From contig JADLCY010000011.1 of the NCBI GenBank assembly GCA_020846935.1, positions 1-64,000 of the forward strand: DNA of 64,000 bases, written 5' to 3'. Shown here in pieces: positions 14,081-23,127 of the stretch. This DNA comes from Gemmatimonadaceae bacterium. Its GTDB lineage: Bacteria; Gemmatimonadota; Gemmatimonadetes; Gemmatimonadales; Gemmatimonadaceae. Position numbers and translations under genes: made by a program. The notes under the pieces are model-generated. The model was given only the letters and a program-made list of their open reading frames with translations, made no database searches and was not told the DNA's origin. The stretch's first letter is position 1. Every line of letters begins with the position of its first letter.

Positions 14081-17011
14081 CTACCGCGGAGCTGGTCCCT
14101 GCCTCGAATCCCGTCGCGGACGGCGCACGCGCTCCAGGTCGACGAGCACCGCGGCGGCTCTGGAACGGTGACCGGGGAAGCGACGATAGACCTCAGCACT
14201 CTCCATCAGCAAAGATTCGGCCGCCGCCCACTCCCGTAGCCGGACCTTTGCCCGCGCCAGCAGATGCGCGGTCTCGGCGCGCCGATAGTCGAAACCCGGA
14301 AGCTGCGATTCCTGGATGGCGCGTGCGGCCCGAAGTACAGAATCCGCTTCCGAGACGCGCCCGGTGTGCAACAGCACCTCCCCGAGCGTCGACTGCGCCT
14401 CGGCCAACCGTGGGTGGTCCGACAGCAAGGCGACGCCGAAGATCGTGATCGCTTCGCGCACCTGTTGTTCGGCCTCGGCGTTCCTCCCAGTTCGCCCGAG
14501 GATCATCGCCAGGTTCCGCCTCGAGGCACCCACATCGACGGCCGAATCGCCAAGCGCGGCCCGGCGCAGCGCCAGCGCATCGCGCACCAGGCGCTCCGCC
14601 TCCCGGAGATCTCCGGCGTAGGCCCGCGCCACCCCAAGGTTGTTGATGGCCGTCGCTGTCCGTGGATCGCGTGGGCCATAGATCACACTCCAGCGTTCCA
14701 CGATCTCACGAAAGACCGTGGCGGCACTGTCGAACGCACCGATGCGCACGAGCAGAACGGCCAGATTGTTTGCCGTCTGCAACGTCACGGGATGGTCGGC
14801 GCCGAGCACCTTTCGTCGGATCGCGAGCGCTTCGCGACCGAGCGGCTCGGCCTCCGTCAGTCTCCCCTGATCCTCGAGGTTGCTGGCGAGCGAGTGGAGC
14901 GAGTACGCCACATCGGGGTGCCCCGGCGGAAGGACGCGTCGACGGCGAGCGAGCACTTCACGATTGAGCGACTCCGCCTGTGCCACGCGACCGAGCTTGC
15001 CCCAGGTGACGGCCATGTTCCCCAGCAGGGTGAGAACCCGCGGGTGATCCGACGGGAGCGCCGCCTGTCGAATGGCAAGAGCACGGCGATACACCGAGTC
15101 GGCTCCGTGATCCTGATTGAGCTGGTCGAGCGTGACGCCGAGGTTGGCCAGATCGGTGGCAACGCTCAGACTCTGCGCACCGAAACGCGCCTCATCGAGC
15201 GCGAGCACTTCGCGATGCAGCGACTCGGCGCGCGTCCAGTCCCCCATGTCCTCCAGGTTGTTGGCCACTTCGGAGAGCGTCGCGACGTGGCCAGGAGATT
15301 GGCGGAGCTTGGCGCTTCCCTGCTGTATGGAAAGGGCACGCCGGAGCAGCGAGTCCGCGCCTGCGTAGTCGCCAGCGAGGTTGAGCACCGTCGCGAGGTC
15401 GGTGAGCCTGGCCGCAAGTTCTTCCGCGCCGCGCCGACCTCGGGATTTCTCGGCGATCGTCACGGCGCGACGCAGTGCCGCCGTTGCCTCCGGGATCATG
15501 CCAAGCTCGCGATACGTGACCCCAAGTACCCCCAGCAGTTCCTGCTGCACGCCAGGCTGATTGCCAAGTGAGGAATCCACGCGGCGCAGCCCGCGGTCAA
15601 TCAGGTCACGGGCAAGGGTCTCCCGCCCAACGGACTCGTCGGGATTGGCACTCCGGAAGAGGCCAATGACGAAGTCACGCGTCTCGCGCGCCTTGACTGC
15701 CTCGTCTCGCGCCACGCGCGCCTGCCACAGGGTTCCCGCGAGGCCCGCCACGAGCGCAACCACCACGACCGCGGTCGCGGAGACCGTCACAACATTGCGC
15801 CTCACGAACTTGCGCAGCCGGTACCGAAGCGAATCGCGGCGGGCCAGGACCGGCAGTCCGCCACGGTAGCGGTGGAGATCCTCCAGGAATGCCTCGACGG
15901 ACGAGTAGCGCTGTGCGGGATCCTTGTGCAGGGCGCGCGAGAGAATCGTGTCGAGATCACCGGCGAGCAACCGCTGCAGACGGCCTGGATGGCTGGCGCG
16001 ACGCCTGGCAATCTCCCCGGCCCCCACCGTCTCGGCAGAACCGCGCACGACGGGCTGGCCAGCGGCGACGCTCGCCCGCGGTGGCTCCACATGGCAGATC
16101 ACGCGTTCCAGCTCACCGGGCGTCAGCCGCTCGAACTCGTGCGCGCGATGTCCGCACAGCAGTTCGTAGAGAACCGCGCCCAGCGCATAGATGTCCGTGG
16201 CTGTGGTGATCGTCTCCCCGCGGACCTGCTCGGGTGCCGCGTAGTCCGGCGTCAGCATCCAGAGTCCGGTAACCGTCTGTCCCGCTCCGGCCATTTCGTG
16301 GCCGGCCAGCACCTTGGCGATGCCGAAGTCCAGGAGCTTCGCCGTGCCGTCGGCGGTGACCAGGATGTTCGAGGGCTTGATATCCCGATGGACCACGAGG
16401 TTCTGGTGCGCGTACTGCACCGCGCCCGCCACCTGTTCGAAAATCGTTAGGCGCTGGCGAACACCCAGTTGGCGTTCGTCACACCACGTGGTAATGGGGA
16501 CGCCGTCGACATATTCCATGCCGAACCACGGCGCGCCATCGGCCAGCGCTCCGCCATCAACGAGGCGTGCGAGGTTGGGGTGCTGCAGGCCCGCGAGAAT
16601 CTGCCGCTCGGCGATGAAGCGCGACATGATGTCCGCGGACTGCGCCGCGTTGCGCACCAGCTTGAGCGCCACCCGCTGCCGAAACCCGCCGTCGGCGCGC
16701 TCGGCCAGGTACACGACACCCATGCCGCCGCGTCCGATCTCGCGCTCCACCCGCCATGGCCCCACCAGGGCTCCGAGGAGACTCGTGTCGCGGGACGCGG
16801 GAGCCGCGATGCCGAGGACTCGCCCCGCTGGTTCGTCCATGAAGTCGGCGGCTCGATGCAAGGCCACGACCAATGCCTGCACTTCGGACCGGAGGGACGG
16901 GTCGCCCTCGCATGCCTGGTCCAGGGCCGCATCGCGAGCTTCCGGCGCGACGTCGAGTGCCAGGTCCAGGAGTTCCTCCAGCCGCCTGGCGCGCGAGGAG
17001 GCCCCGCTCAT
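14081..17011 (-). CDS. transmembrane Ser/Thr protein kinase with TPR (kinesin-light-chain type) sensor domain
   Basis: 976 residues. Kinase domain at about 85-370: glycine loop GRGGMGVVYLAE, VALKLV lysine, catalytic HRDIKPSN, DFGIAK and the PEQ variant of the APE motif. A transmembrane helix at about 413-433 (VSATAVVVVALVAGLAGTLW) leads to an outside domain of ten or so tetratricopeptide repeats of the kind with long Leu/Ala helices (SVATDLANLGVTLDQL, VAYSLHSLASNLEDQG, HPRLAEAQSTLGEVLL). This is the Hanks-type architecture common in Gemmatimonadota, Acidobacteriota and Planctomycetota. The start codon directly follows the stop of the sigma factor gene (TAG then ATG), so the two are an operon and the kinase may sense a ligand or protein and control the sigma factor or a shared target. 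Confidence 0.92.
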   Translation of the reverse strand: MSGASSRARRLEELLDLALDVAPEARDAALDQACEGDPSLRSEVQALVVALHRAADFMDEPAGRVLGIAAPASRDTSLLGALVGPWRVEREIGRGGMGVVYLAERADGGFRQRVALKLVRNAAQSADIMSRFIAERQILAGLQHPNLARLVDGGALADGAPWFGMEYVDGVPITTWCDERQLGVRQRLTIFEQVAGAVQYAHQNLVVHRDIKPSNILVTADGTAKLLDFGIAKVLAGHEMAGAGQTVTGLWMLTPDYAAPEQVRGETITTATDIYALGAVLYELLCGHRAHEFERLTPGELERVICHVEPPRASVAAGQPVVRGSAETVGAGEIARRRASHPGRLQRLLAGDLDTILSRALHKDPAQRYSSVEAFLEDLHRYRGGLPVLARRDSLRYRLRKFVRRNVVTVSATAVVVVALVAGLAGTLWQARVARDEAVKARETRDFVIGLFRSANPDESVGRETLARDLIDRGLRRVDSSLGNQPGVQQELLGVLGVTYRELGMIPEATAALRRAVTIAEKSRGRRGAEELAARLTDLATVLNLAGDYAGADSLLRRALSIQQGSAKLRQSPGHVATLSEVANNLEDMGDWTRAESLHREVLALDEARFGAQSLSVATDLANLGVTLDQLNQDHGADSVYRRALAIRQAALPSDHPRVLTLLGNMAVTWGKLGRVAQAESLNREVLARRRRVLPPGHPDVAYSLHSLASNLEDQGRLTEAEPLGREALAIRRKVLGADHPVTLQTANNLAVLLVRIGAFDSAATVFREIVERWSVIYGPRDPRTATAINNLGVARAYAGDLREAERLVRDALALRRAALGDSAVDVGASRRNLAMILGRTGRNAEAEQQVREAITIFGVALLSDHPRLAEAQSTLGEVLLHTGRVSEADSVLRAARAIQESQLPGFDYRRAETAHLLARAKVRLREWAAAESLLMESAEVYRRFPGHRSRAAAVLVDLERVRRPRRDSRQGPAPR

Positions 17012-17599
17012 CTAACCCTCCATGTCGAGCCCGGCGCCCTCGGCATGCAAGGCGCGGTACAGGAAGGCACGTGCCTTCTGCCATTCGCGCTTTACCGTGC
17101 GTGGCGACAGGTCCATGACCTCCGCAGTCTCTTCCACCGAGAGGCCCACGAAATACCGGAGCTCGACCACGCGAGCCAGACGTTCGTGCTCCTCGCCTAA
17201 CGCGGTGAGCGCTTCATCAATCGCGACAATCTCGGCACCAGGGTCCGGAGCGGCCACGTCGAGTCCGTCCAGCGACTGCCCTTTCAGGCCCTGTCCGCGC
17301 TTGGCAGCCCCCCGCTGCCGCGCGTGGTCCACGATGATCTGCCGCATCGCAGTCGCGGCCACGGCATAGAAGTGCTGGCGATCGGCGTATCCCGCGCGAT
17401 TGGCGTTCACCAGACGCAGATAGGCCTCGTGCACCAGTGCGGTCGTGACCAGCGTCTCGCCATGGCGAAACCGCGCGAGCTCCCGATGAGCCAACTGATG
17501 CAGCTCATGGTAGACCAGCGAGAACACCTGCTGCAGCGCCTCGCGGTCACCATGCCTCGCCGAAGCCAGCAGGGTCGTGATCGCCTCGGAAACCGACAT
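17012..17599 (-). CDS. ECF-family RNA polymerase sigma factor
   Basis: 195 residues from the ATG at 17599; the frame is open further upstream, to 17914, but that part lacks sigma character. Sigma region 2 is seen at about 20-85 (LVYHELHQLAHRELARFR, LVHEAYLRLVN, RQHFYAVAATAMRQIIVDHA) and region 4 at about 130-185 (LARVVELRYFVGLSVEETAE, LSPRTVKREWQKARAFLYR). The LVHEAYLRL and MRQIIVDHAR patterns belong to the ECF subgroup often found beside Ser/Thr kinase genes and lacking a classical anti-sigma factor. No anti-sigma gene is present here; the adjacent kinase is the obvious regulator. A TTA Leu codon within GCCTAACG (17195-17202) is part of the recurrent octamer. Confidence 0.92.
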   Translation of the reverse strand: MSVSEAITTLLASARHGDREALQQVFSLVYHELHQLAHRELARFRHGETLVTTALVHEAYLRLVNANRAGYADRQHFYAVAATAMRQIIVDHARQRGAAKRGQGLKGQSLDGLDVAAPDPGAEIVAIDEALTALGEEHERLARVVELRYFVGLSVEETAEVMDLSPRTVKREWQKARAFLYRALHAEGAGLDMEG

Positions 17600-18054
17600 C
17601 GATGGAGGGGGGAGGCCATACGTGCTGATCCGTGACCGAACATATGAGCGCATCCCGTCACCAGCAAGCCATCGCTCCGCGTCTCTTGCGGATGCCTCGA
17701 GCCTCCCCGTGCCGAGCCCGGTGAGAGAGGCGTAGCGGCCCACGCGGTCGCATTCCGCGGGGCGTCGTGTGATGCGGCAAAGGCGCCAGGCGGTGACCCG
17801 AGACGGGTGGAGGCTGCGGCCGCGCCCCCCGATGACAGCAGGTGGGTTGACGGCTACGATCGTCAAGCGGCAGCTGCGCCACCGCGCTTGCGGAGTGCCC
17901 GCGGCACAGCCCAACGTTAGCCGGCGACAACAGGACTGAAGCGGCTTGGACCTTCTGCGGATCGGAATGCCTATTCACATTGACCTTCTCGTCAATCAAC
18001 GACGTTGCCCAGCCCTCAGCGCGGCATTGCGCTGCACGCGGAACGGCGAAGCGA
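17600..18054. other. divergent intergenic region between two kinase loci
   Basis: 455 bases between the minus-strand sigma factor gene and the plus-strand PD40 kinase gene, so promoters for both directions should lie here. The only clear structure is the inverted repeat at 17979-17996. No gene is apparent. Confidence 0.4.
17979..17996. promoter_or_regulatory. inverted repeat upstream of the PD40 kinase gene
   Basis: ATTGAC and GTCAAT, a perfect six-base inverted repeat with a six-base spacer, 59 bases before the preferred TTG start. It is AT-richer than its surroundings and could be an operator, or a -35-like TTGAC box with chance symmetry. Confidence 0.3.
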
Positions 18055-20835
18055 TTGACTGACATCACGGCGCACCTCTCCGCGGCGCTCGCCGACCGCT
18101 ACCGCATCGAGCGGCGACTCGGCGAAGGCGGGATGGCGACCGTCTACCTCGCCGAGGATCTCAAGCACGACCGCAAGGTGGCGCTGAAGGTGCTGAGGCC
18201 CGACCTCGCCGCCGTGCTCGGCGCCGACCGGTTCGTGCAGGAGATCAAGACCACGGCACAACTCCAGCACCCGCACATTCTGCCGCTCTATGACAGCGGC
18301 AGCACGGCAGCGGCACACGGCGGCAGCATGGAGTTCCTGTACTACGTCATGCCGTACATACAGGGGGAAACGCTCAGGGAGAAGCTCGATCGGGAGCACC
18401 AACTCGGGATCGACGAGGCGGTGAACATTGCCACCGAAGTCGCGGCCGCATTGCAGTACGCGCATGGGCGAGGAGTCATTCACCGCGACATCAAGCCTGA
18501 GAACATTCTCTTGAGCGACGGACGCGCGATCGTCGCGGACTTTGGAATCGCGCTGGCGGTAAGCGCGGCGGCCGGCGGCCGGATGACGGAGACAGGGGTG
18601 ACGCTGGGCACACCGCACTACATGTCGCCGGAGCAGGCGACGGCGGACAAGCACATCACCAACCGCTCGGACATCTACTCACTCGGCTCCGTGCTGTACG
18701 AAGCCTTGACCGGTGAGCCCCCGCACACTGGCTCGTCGGCGCAGATGGTCATCATGAAGATCGTGACGGACGTGGCGCGACCGGTCAGTGAGCTGCGCAA
18801 GGCAGTGCCGCCGCACGTCGCGACCGCAGTGGCGATTTCCCTGGAGAAGCTCCCGGCGGATCGGTTCGAAAGCGCGACAGCGTTCGCCGAAGCGCTTCAC
18901 TCTCCCGCCTTCATCTCGCCCGTCGCGATTGACACAAAGGTCGGCGCCGCACGCCCGGCGTCTCGGCGCGTCGCCCTGCCCGCCTTGATGGCGGCTACCC
19001 TGCTGATCGGCGTGCTCGCCATGTGGGGATGGATGCGCCCGAGTCGAACACCTTCGGTCGCCCGGTATCCGACCACCCTGGGCACGTCCGATGCCTTCGA
19101 TGGAATGACCTTCGCCGTCGAGGCCGCGCTCTCACCCGACGGAGCATCATTGGTGTTTCGTAGTCCGCCGACGGGACCCGGCCAGCTCTTCGTCAAGCGC
19201 CGTGACGAAGTGGTCGCGCAGCCGCTGGCGGGTACGGAAGGTGGCTCTGGACCCTTCTTCTCCTCCGATGGTGCGTGGATCGGATTCGTCGCTCACGGAC
19301 AACTGCGACGGATCCCGAGCAAGGGCGGAGCGTCCCTCAAGCTCGCGGACTCCGTCGACGCGACCTTCAACCGCGGAGCGTGGCTCGAAGACGGTTCGAT
19401 TGTTTATTACGACTCACCGACCAGCTCGCTCCGCCTTCTCCGTGCAGGAGGCGCCTCGTGGAGGGCCATCGTCTCGCCCACGACGATCGACGGGCGTTTC
19501 CCGTGGCTGCCAACGCCGCTTCCGTCTTCGCGCGGCATCCTGTTTACCGCCCATCACACAAACTGCGTGGGGGTGGTCAGCTGTCGCCCGAGCCGCGCGT
19601 ACGTGTACGACGCACGCCGGGATACCGTTCGCGCGCTCTTCGACGACGCCATCGGTGCATGGCACGTGGCCACCGGACACGTGTTGTATTTGACCAGCTC
19701 CGGCACTCTCATGGCCGTGCCGTGGGACAACGCCGCTCTTGCCCCGAGGGGGCGGCCGGTGCCGGTTCTCGACGGCATTCAGGCTCCGGGATTCCTCGTT
19801 TCGAACGAGGGGACCGCGTACTACTTGCTCGGACGTCCGGAATTCGCGCGGGGCCCAGTGCCGAATGCCATCGTCGTGTGGGTGAATCGAAGCGGGCGGG
19901 CGGAGCCCGTGGATTCTTCGTGGCAGGTTAACACGGGGGGCAGGTACAATGGATCGGCGGAGACCGATTGGGGACTCGCACTGTCGCCGGACGGACGGCG
20001 CATCGCGCTCACGCAGCTTACCGATCTTGGCACCGATATCTGGATCAAGGAGCTACCCACTGGGCCGGTGTCCCGGCACACGCTCTACGCGGGTGAGGAC
20101 CGCTCTCCCGCGTGGGCGGCCGGCGGGCGTGCCATCACGTTTCTCTCGGACCGGCCGACTTCTGCCGACACGACTCAGTCCGCGAATCGGTTCAACGTCT
20201 GGGAGCAGGCTACTGACGGCACGGGTGAACCCAGGCTCCTCTGGGGAAAGGATGGTCCGACTTACGCGTTCCGGAGTCTTGACGGCCGGTGGCTCGTGTT
20301 CGGCGCAGCCAGGTCGACCGGGGCTGCCGCGCAGGCGGACATTCTCGCGGCGCAGCTGGGAGTGGACAGCATGGCGCGCGAGATCGTGGCGACGGGATAC
20401 AACGAGGGTGGCGCCGCGCTGTCGCCGGATTCCCGCTGGCTTGCGTACGTCTCCAATGAGCAGGGCGCGAACGAGGTGTTCGTGCGCCCGTTTCCGAATG
20501 TGAACGGTGGCAAGTGGCAAGTCTCACGCGGCGGCGGCAGTGCTCCGGTTTGGGCGCACAACGGGCGCTCGCTGTTCTACGTCGCGGATGGAACGATGAA
20601 TGAAGTGAAAGTCCATCCGGGTCCGCCGTTCTCGACGGAACCACCGCGTGCCCTCTTCGCGATACCAAGCGGAGTCCGCGCGGGATCCCTGGAGCGGGGC
20701 ACGTTTGCGATTTCGCCGGACGATCAGCGGTTTCTCATGGTGCGAGACAACGACTGGCGGGACATGGCAGGAGCGCCTACCCTCGTGGTGGTGCAGAGCT
20801 TCTTCGACGAGCTACGGGCGAAGCTGAGAAGGTGA
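18055..20835 (+). CDS. Ser/Thr protein kinase with C-terminal PD40/TolB-like propeller
   Basis: 926 residues from the TTG at 18055, which matches the usual N-terminus of this family (TDITAHLSAALADRYRIERR); an ATG at 17980 would add 25 uncharacteristic residues. Kinase at about 14-285: GEGGMATVYLAED, VALKVL, HRDIKPEN, DFGIAL, then SPEQ. A transmembrane helix lies at about 313-331 (LPALMAATLLIGVLAMWGW). The remainder is a beta-propeller of WD40/TolB-type repeats (LSPDGASLVFRS, ALSPDGRRIALTQ, AGGRAITFLSD, LSPDSRWLAYVSN, ISPDDQRFLMV). This exact architecture is very common in Gemmatimonadota, where many paralogues exist per genome. The outer propeller presumably senses an envelope ligand. It is transcribed away from the sigma-TPR kinase pair. 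Confidence 0.93.
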   Translation: MTDITAHLSAALADRYRIERRLGEGGMATVYLAEDLKHDRKVALKVLRPDLAAVLGADRFVQEIKTTAQLQHPHILPLYDSGSTAAAHGGSMEFLYYVMPYIQGETLREKLDREHQLGIDEAVNIATEVAAALQYAHGRGVIHRDIKPENILLSDGRAIVADFGIALAVSAAAGGRMTETGVTLGTPHYMSPEQATADKHITNRSDIYSLGSVLYEALTGEPPHTGSSAQMVIMKIVTDVARPVSELRKAVPPHVATAVAISLEKLPADRFESATAFAEALHSPAFISPVAIDTKVGAARPASRRVALPALMAATLLIGVLAMWGWMRPSRTPSVARYPTTLGTSDAFDGMTFAVEAALSPDGASLVFRSPPTGPGQLFVKRRDEVVAQPLAGTEGGSGPFFSSDGAWIGFVAHGQLRRIPSKGGASLKLADSVDATFNRGAWLEDGSIVYYDSPTSSLRLLRAGGASWRAIVSPTTIDGRFPWLPTPLPSSRGILFTAHHTNCVGVVSCRPSRAYVYDARRDTVRALFDDAIGAWHVATGHVLYLTSSGTLMAVPWDNAALAPRGRPVPVLDGIQAPGFLVSNEGTAYYLLGRPEFARGPVPNAIVVWVNRSGRAEPVDSSWQVNTGGRYNGSAETDWGLALSPDGRRIALTQLTDLGTDIWIKELPTGPVSRHTLYAGEDRSPAWAAGGRAITFLSDRPTSADTTQSANRFNVWEQATDGTGEPRLLWGKDGPTYAFRSLDGRWLVFGAARSTGAAAQADILAAQLGVDSMAREIVATGYNEGGAALSPDSRWLAYVSNEQGANEVFVRPFPNVNGGKWQVSRGGGSAPVWAHNGRSLFYVADGTMNEVKVHPGPPFSTEPPRALFAIPSGVRAGSLERGTFAISPDDQRFLMVRDNDWRDMAGAPTLVVVQSFFDELRAKLRR

Positions 20836-20930
20836 TCGCGTGCAGCATTCAGCCGGTGGGGTCTGCCTGCTTCGCTCGCTGCTATGTGTCGGCGGCAGCT
20901 GACGCTCAACGTGGGCCAGAGGCCAACAGC

Positions 20931-21317
20931 ATGGCGATTCGCAAACCCTCGAAGACGAAGCGTGCTCCGCGCTCCACACTCTCGGACCTCCAGCTCGCGC
21001 GGGTGCGCACGCTGTTCGATCCGCGCTGCACACCGCATCCGGATCCGAGGATCGCGAGTCAGCTGCGCCATGCGTATCGTCTCGAAGGGCCCGCCGTCAT
21101 CTACTTCGAGAGCCGGCCGGACTGGCGCGGAGGTCCCGAGTGGATGGTGCATGATATCGCGAAGTTTCGCTTCACGAAGAGCACCGGGCAGTGGTCGCTC
21201 TACTGCCAGTTCCGCGACCTGAAGTGGCACGGGTATGAGCCGCTGCCGCACCACGCGAGCCTGGCCGTCCTTCTCGCCGAAGTCGAGCGCGATCCGACGT
21301 GCATCTTCTTCGGGTGA
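20931..21317 (+). CDS. DUF3024 family protein
   Basis: 128 residues from the ATG at 20931. The family pattern is clear: YFESRPDWRG..EWMVHDIAKFRF, then GQWSLYCQFRDLKWHGYEPLP, then a C-terminal VERDPTCIFFG. DUF3024 proteins are small, soluble and of unknown function, and their conserved Trp/Tyr/His-rich core suggests nucleic-acid or nucleotide binding, though this is not shown. The N-terminal 20 residues are basic (RKPSKTKRAPRS). It follows the PD40 kinase gene by 95 bases; no functional link is evident. Confidence 0.8.
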   Translation: MAIRKPSKTKRAPRSTLSDLQLARVRTLFDPRCTPHPDPRIASQLRHAYRLEGPAVIYFESRPDWRGGPEWMVHDIAKFRFTKSTGQWSLYCQFRDLKWHGYEPLPHHASLAVLLAEVERDPTCIFFG

Positions 21318-21461
21318 CGGCTCCAGGCAGCGCTTGCGCCGGCGCCACCTAACGGGCGTTGGTGCATAGGGCGGGTTGGCAGCCCCGGCCGCATCGGACG
21401 TGATGGTCGGGCGGGGCCGCCAACGCGCAGCGATGGAATCGGCCGACGCACAACGTGCGGA

Positions 21462-21992
21462 CTATCCCCACCCCTTGCGCGCTCGCAGCCGAGCGATGTG
21501 CGCGACGTGGTGGGGCCCATGCCAGGCGTAGAGCGCCAACATGTAGTCGAGGGAGTTGCGCCCCTGCTCCGGATGCGTGTACTCGCGCGCGTAGTCGGCG
21601 GCGGTCATGGCCTGGAGCAGCCGCACCCAGCGCTCGTGCAGCGCGTCGAGCATGGTGAGCGACACGTCGATCGGCGTCGAGCGGGAATCCTCCAACTCCG
21701 CCCATCGGGCCTCGTCGTACGTCTTCACGAGCGGCGCATCTTCGGTGAGCGCGAGCTTGAAGCGCACGTAGGCATTGGCGTGGCTGTCCGGGACGTGGTG
21801 CACCACCTGCCGCACGGTCCAGCCGCCGGGCCGATAGGGTTCGTTGAGCTGTGAGTCGTCGAGCCCCGCTACGGCGGCACGCAGCGCCGCCGGCGTGGCG
21901 GCGATGGCGGCGATGTACTCGGCACGTGCGTCCTGGGTGTAGCTGCTCGGGCGCGAAAAGCGGCCGATCGGGAATCGAAGGTCGTCAGACAT
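21462..21992 (-). CDS. DinB/YfiT-like metal-dependent transferase (BstA family)
   Basis: 176 residues from the ATG at 21992 (MSDDLRFPIGRFSRP). The N-terminal PIGRF and the body QLNEPYRPGGWTVRQVVHHVPDSHAN with a C-terminal WHGPHHVAHI place it in the YfiT/BstA branch of the DinB superfamily, a four-helix bundle that binds a metal through three His, here in HHVPDSH and WHGPHH. In Bacillus, BstA conjugates bacillithiol to electrophiles; other members are called putative metal-dependent hydrolases. The natural thiol in this organism is unknown. The frame is open upstream to 22136 but overlaps the divergent M55 gene. No partner gene is close. Confidence 0.85.
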   Translation of the reverse strand: MSDDLRFPIGRFSRPSSYTQDARAEYIAAIAATPAALRAAVAGLDDSQLNEPYRPGGWTVRQVVHHVPDSHANAYVRFKLALTEDAPLVKTYDEARWAELEDSRSTPIDVSLTMLDALHERWVRLLQAMTAADYAREYTHPEQGRNSLDYMLALYAWHGPHHVAHIARLRARKGWG

Positions 21993-22126
21993 GGTGAGAC
22001 CGTGGGGAGGCGCGCGATGACAATCTATCGCGTCCTCGCCCACGGTCCGTTGTGATGTCGGCGCCCGCGCCGCACCGTTCTGTCGCAAGCATGCTCGCAT
22101 CCAACCGTCACCCAACCACCCGGCCA

Positions 22127-23023
22127 ATGACGCCATACAAGTACCTTGCGATCCCGGCCCTCCTCGCCGTCACGGCCACGGCCGCCGCACAGCGCCCGCT
22201 CAAGGTGTACATCTCCGTCGACATGGAGGGGATCGGCGGCGTCGTCACGAATGAGCAACTCGGACCGACGGGGTTCGAGTACCAGCGCGCCCGTCAGTTC
22301 ATGACCGATGAGGTGAACGCCGCCATCCAGGGCGCGCGCGAGGCCGGTGCGACGCAGATCCTCGTCTCCGACTCGCACGGCAATGGCCAGAACATCCTGA
22401 TCGATCAGCTGCCCGCCGACGTGACGGTGATCCGGGCATGGCCACGCCCCCTCATGATGATGGAGGGCATCGACTCCACGTTCGATGCGGCGATCTTTCT
22501 GGGGTATCACGCGGGCACGTCCAACGTGAACGGCGTCCGGGCCCACACCATGTCCAGCGCCACGCTGACCGGTGTCGCCCTGAACGGGACTCAGGTTCCC
22601 GAAGGGGGCATCAACGCCGCGATTGCCGGCCATTTCGGGGTTCCGGTGGTGATGGTGTCGGGAGATGACGCCGCCATCGAGGAAGTGCGCCGATTCACCG
22701 GGCAGATCGAGGCAGCACAGGTGAAGCGCGCCATCTCGTTCCACTCGGCGGCCACGCTCACTCCCAAGGCCGCGCAGGAACTTGTCCGACAGGCTGCCAA
22801 GGCCGGCGTGGAGCGTCGGGGATCGTTCCGGCCGCTCCGGCTGGCGCCGGGCATCGCTCTCGAAGTGTCGTTCAAGCACTACCGTGCCGCCGAGATCGTG
22901 GCGTACCTGCCGAACGTCGTCCGCGCCAACGCCCACACGATCCGTTTCATCGGACGCGACATCCTCGAGGTGTCACGCTTCCTCGAGTTTCTCAACACCT
23001 ACCAGCCGGACCTTTCGCCGTAG
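22127..23023 (+). CDS. secreted M55-family D-aminopeptidase (DppA-like)
   Basis: 298 residues from ATG 22127, giving a signal peptide (LAIPALLAVTATAAAQ); in-frame ATGs at 22052 and 22091 are alternatives. The mature part starts VYISVDMEGIGGVV, the metal-binding SxDxEG motif of M55 zinc peptidases, with further metal or active-site elements SDSHGNG, FLGYHAG and HTMSSATL. The Bacillus enzyme DppA cleaves D-Ala-D-Ala dipeptides. An exported copy would act on cell-wall D-amino-acid peptides in the periplasm or outside, for nutrition or recycling. It is followed by a TerC gene 104 bases on. Confidence 0.88.
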   Translation: MTPYKYLAIPALLAVTATAAAQRPLKVYISVDMEGIGGVVTNEQLGPTGFEYQRARQFMTDEVNAAIQGAREAGATQILVSDSHGNGQNILIDQLPADVTVIRAWPRPLMMMEGIDSTFDAAIFLGYHAGTSNVNGVRAHTMSSATLTGVALNGTQVPEGGINAAIAGHFGVPVVMVSGDDAAIEEVRRFTGQIEAAQVKRAISFHSAATLTPKAAQELVRQAAKAGVERRGSFRPLRLAPGIALEVSFKHYRAAEIVAYLPNVVRANAHTIRFIGRDILEVSRFLEFLNTYQPDLSP

Positions 23024-23127
23024 GGGCGCCGGGCTGGCGCTGCCGCTCCCGCGCCCGACGCCCTTAGTTTTCTGCGCCGCGCCCGCTATCCCGGGCCGGC
23101 GCAGTCCCTCGCGGAGGACAGAACGAC

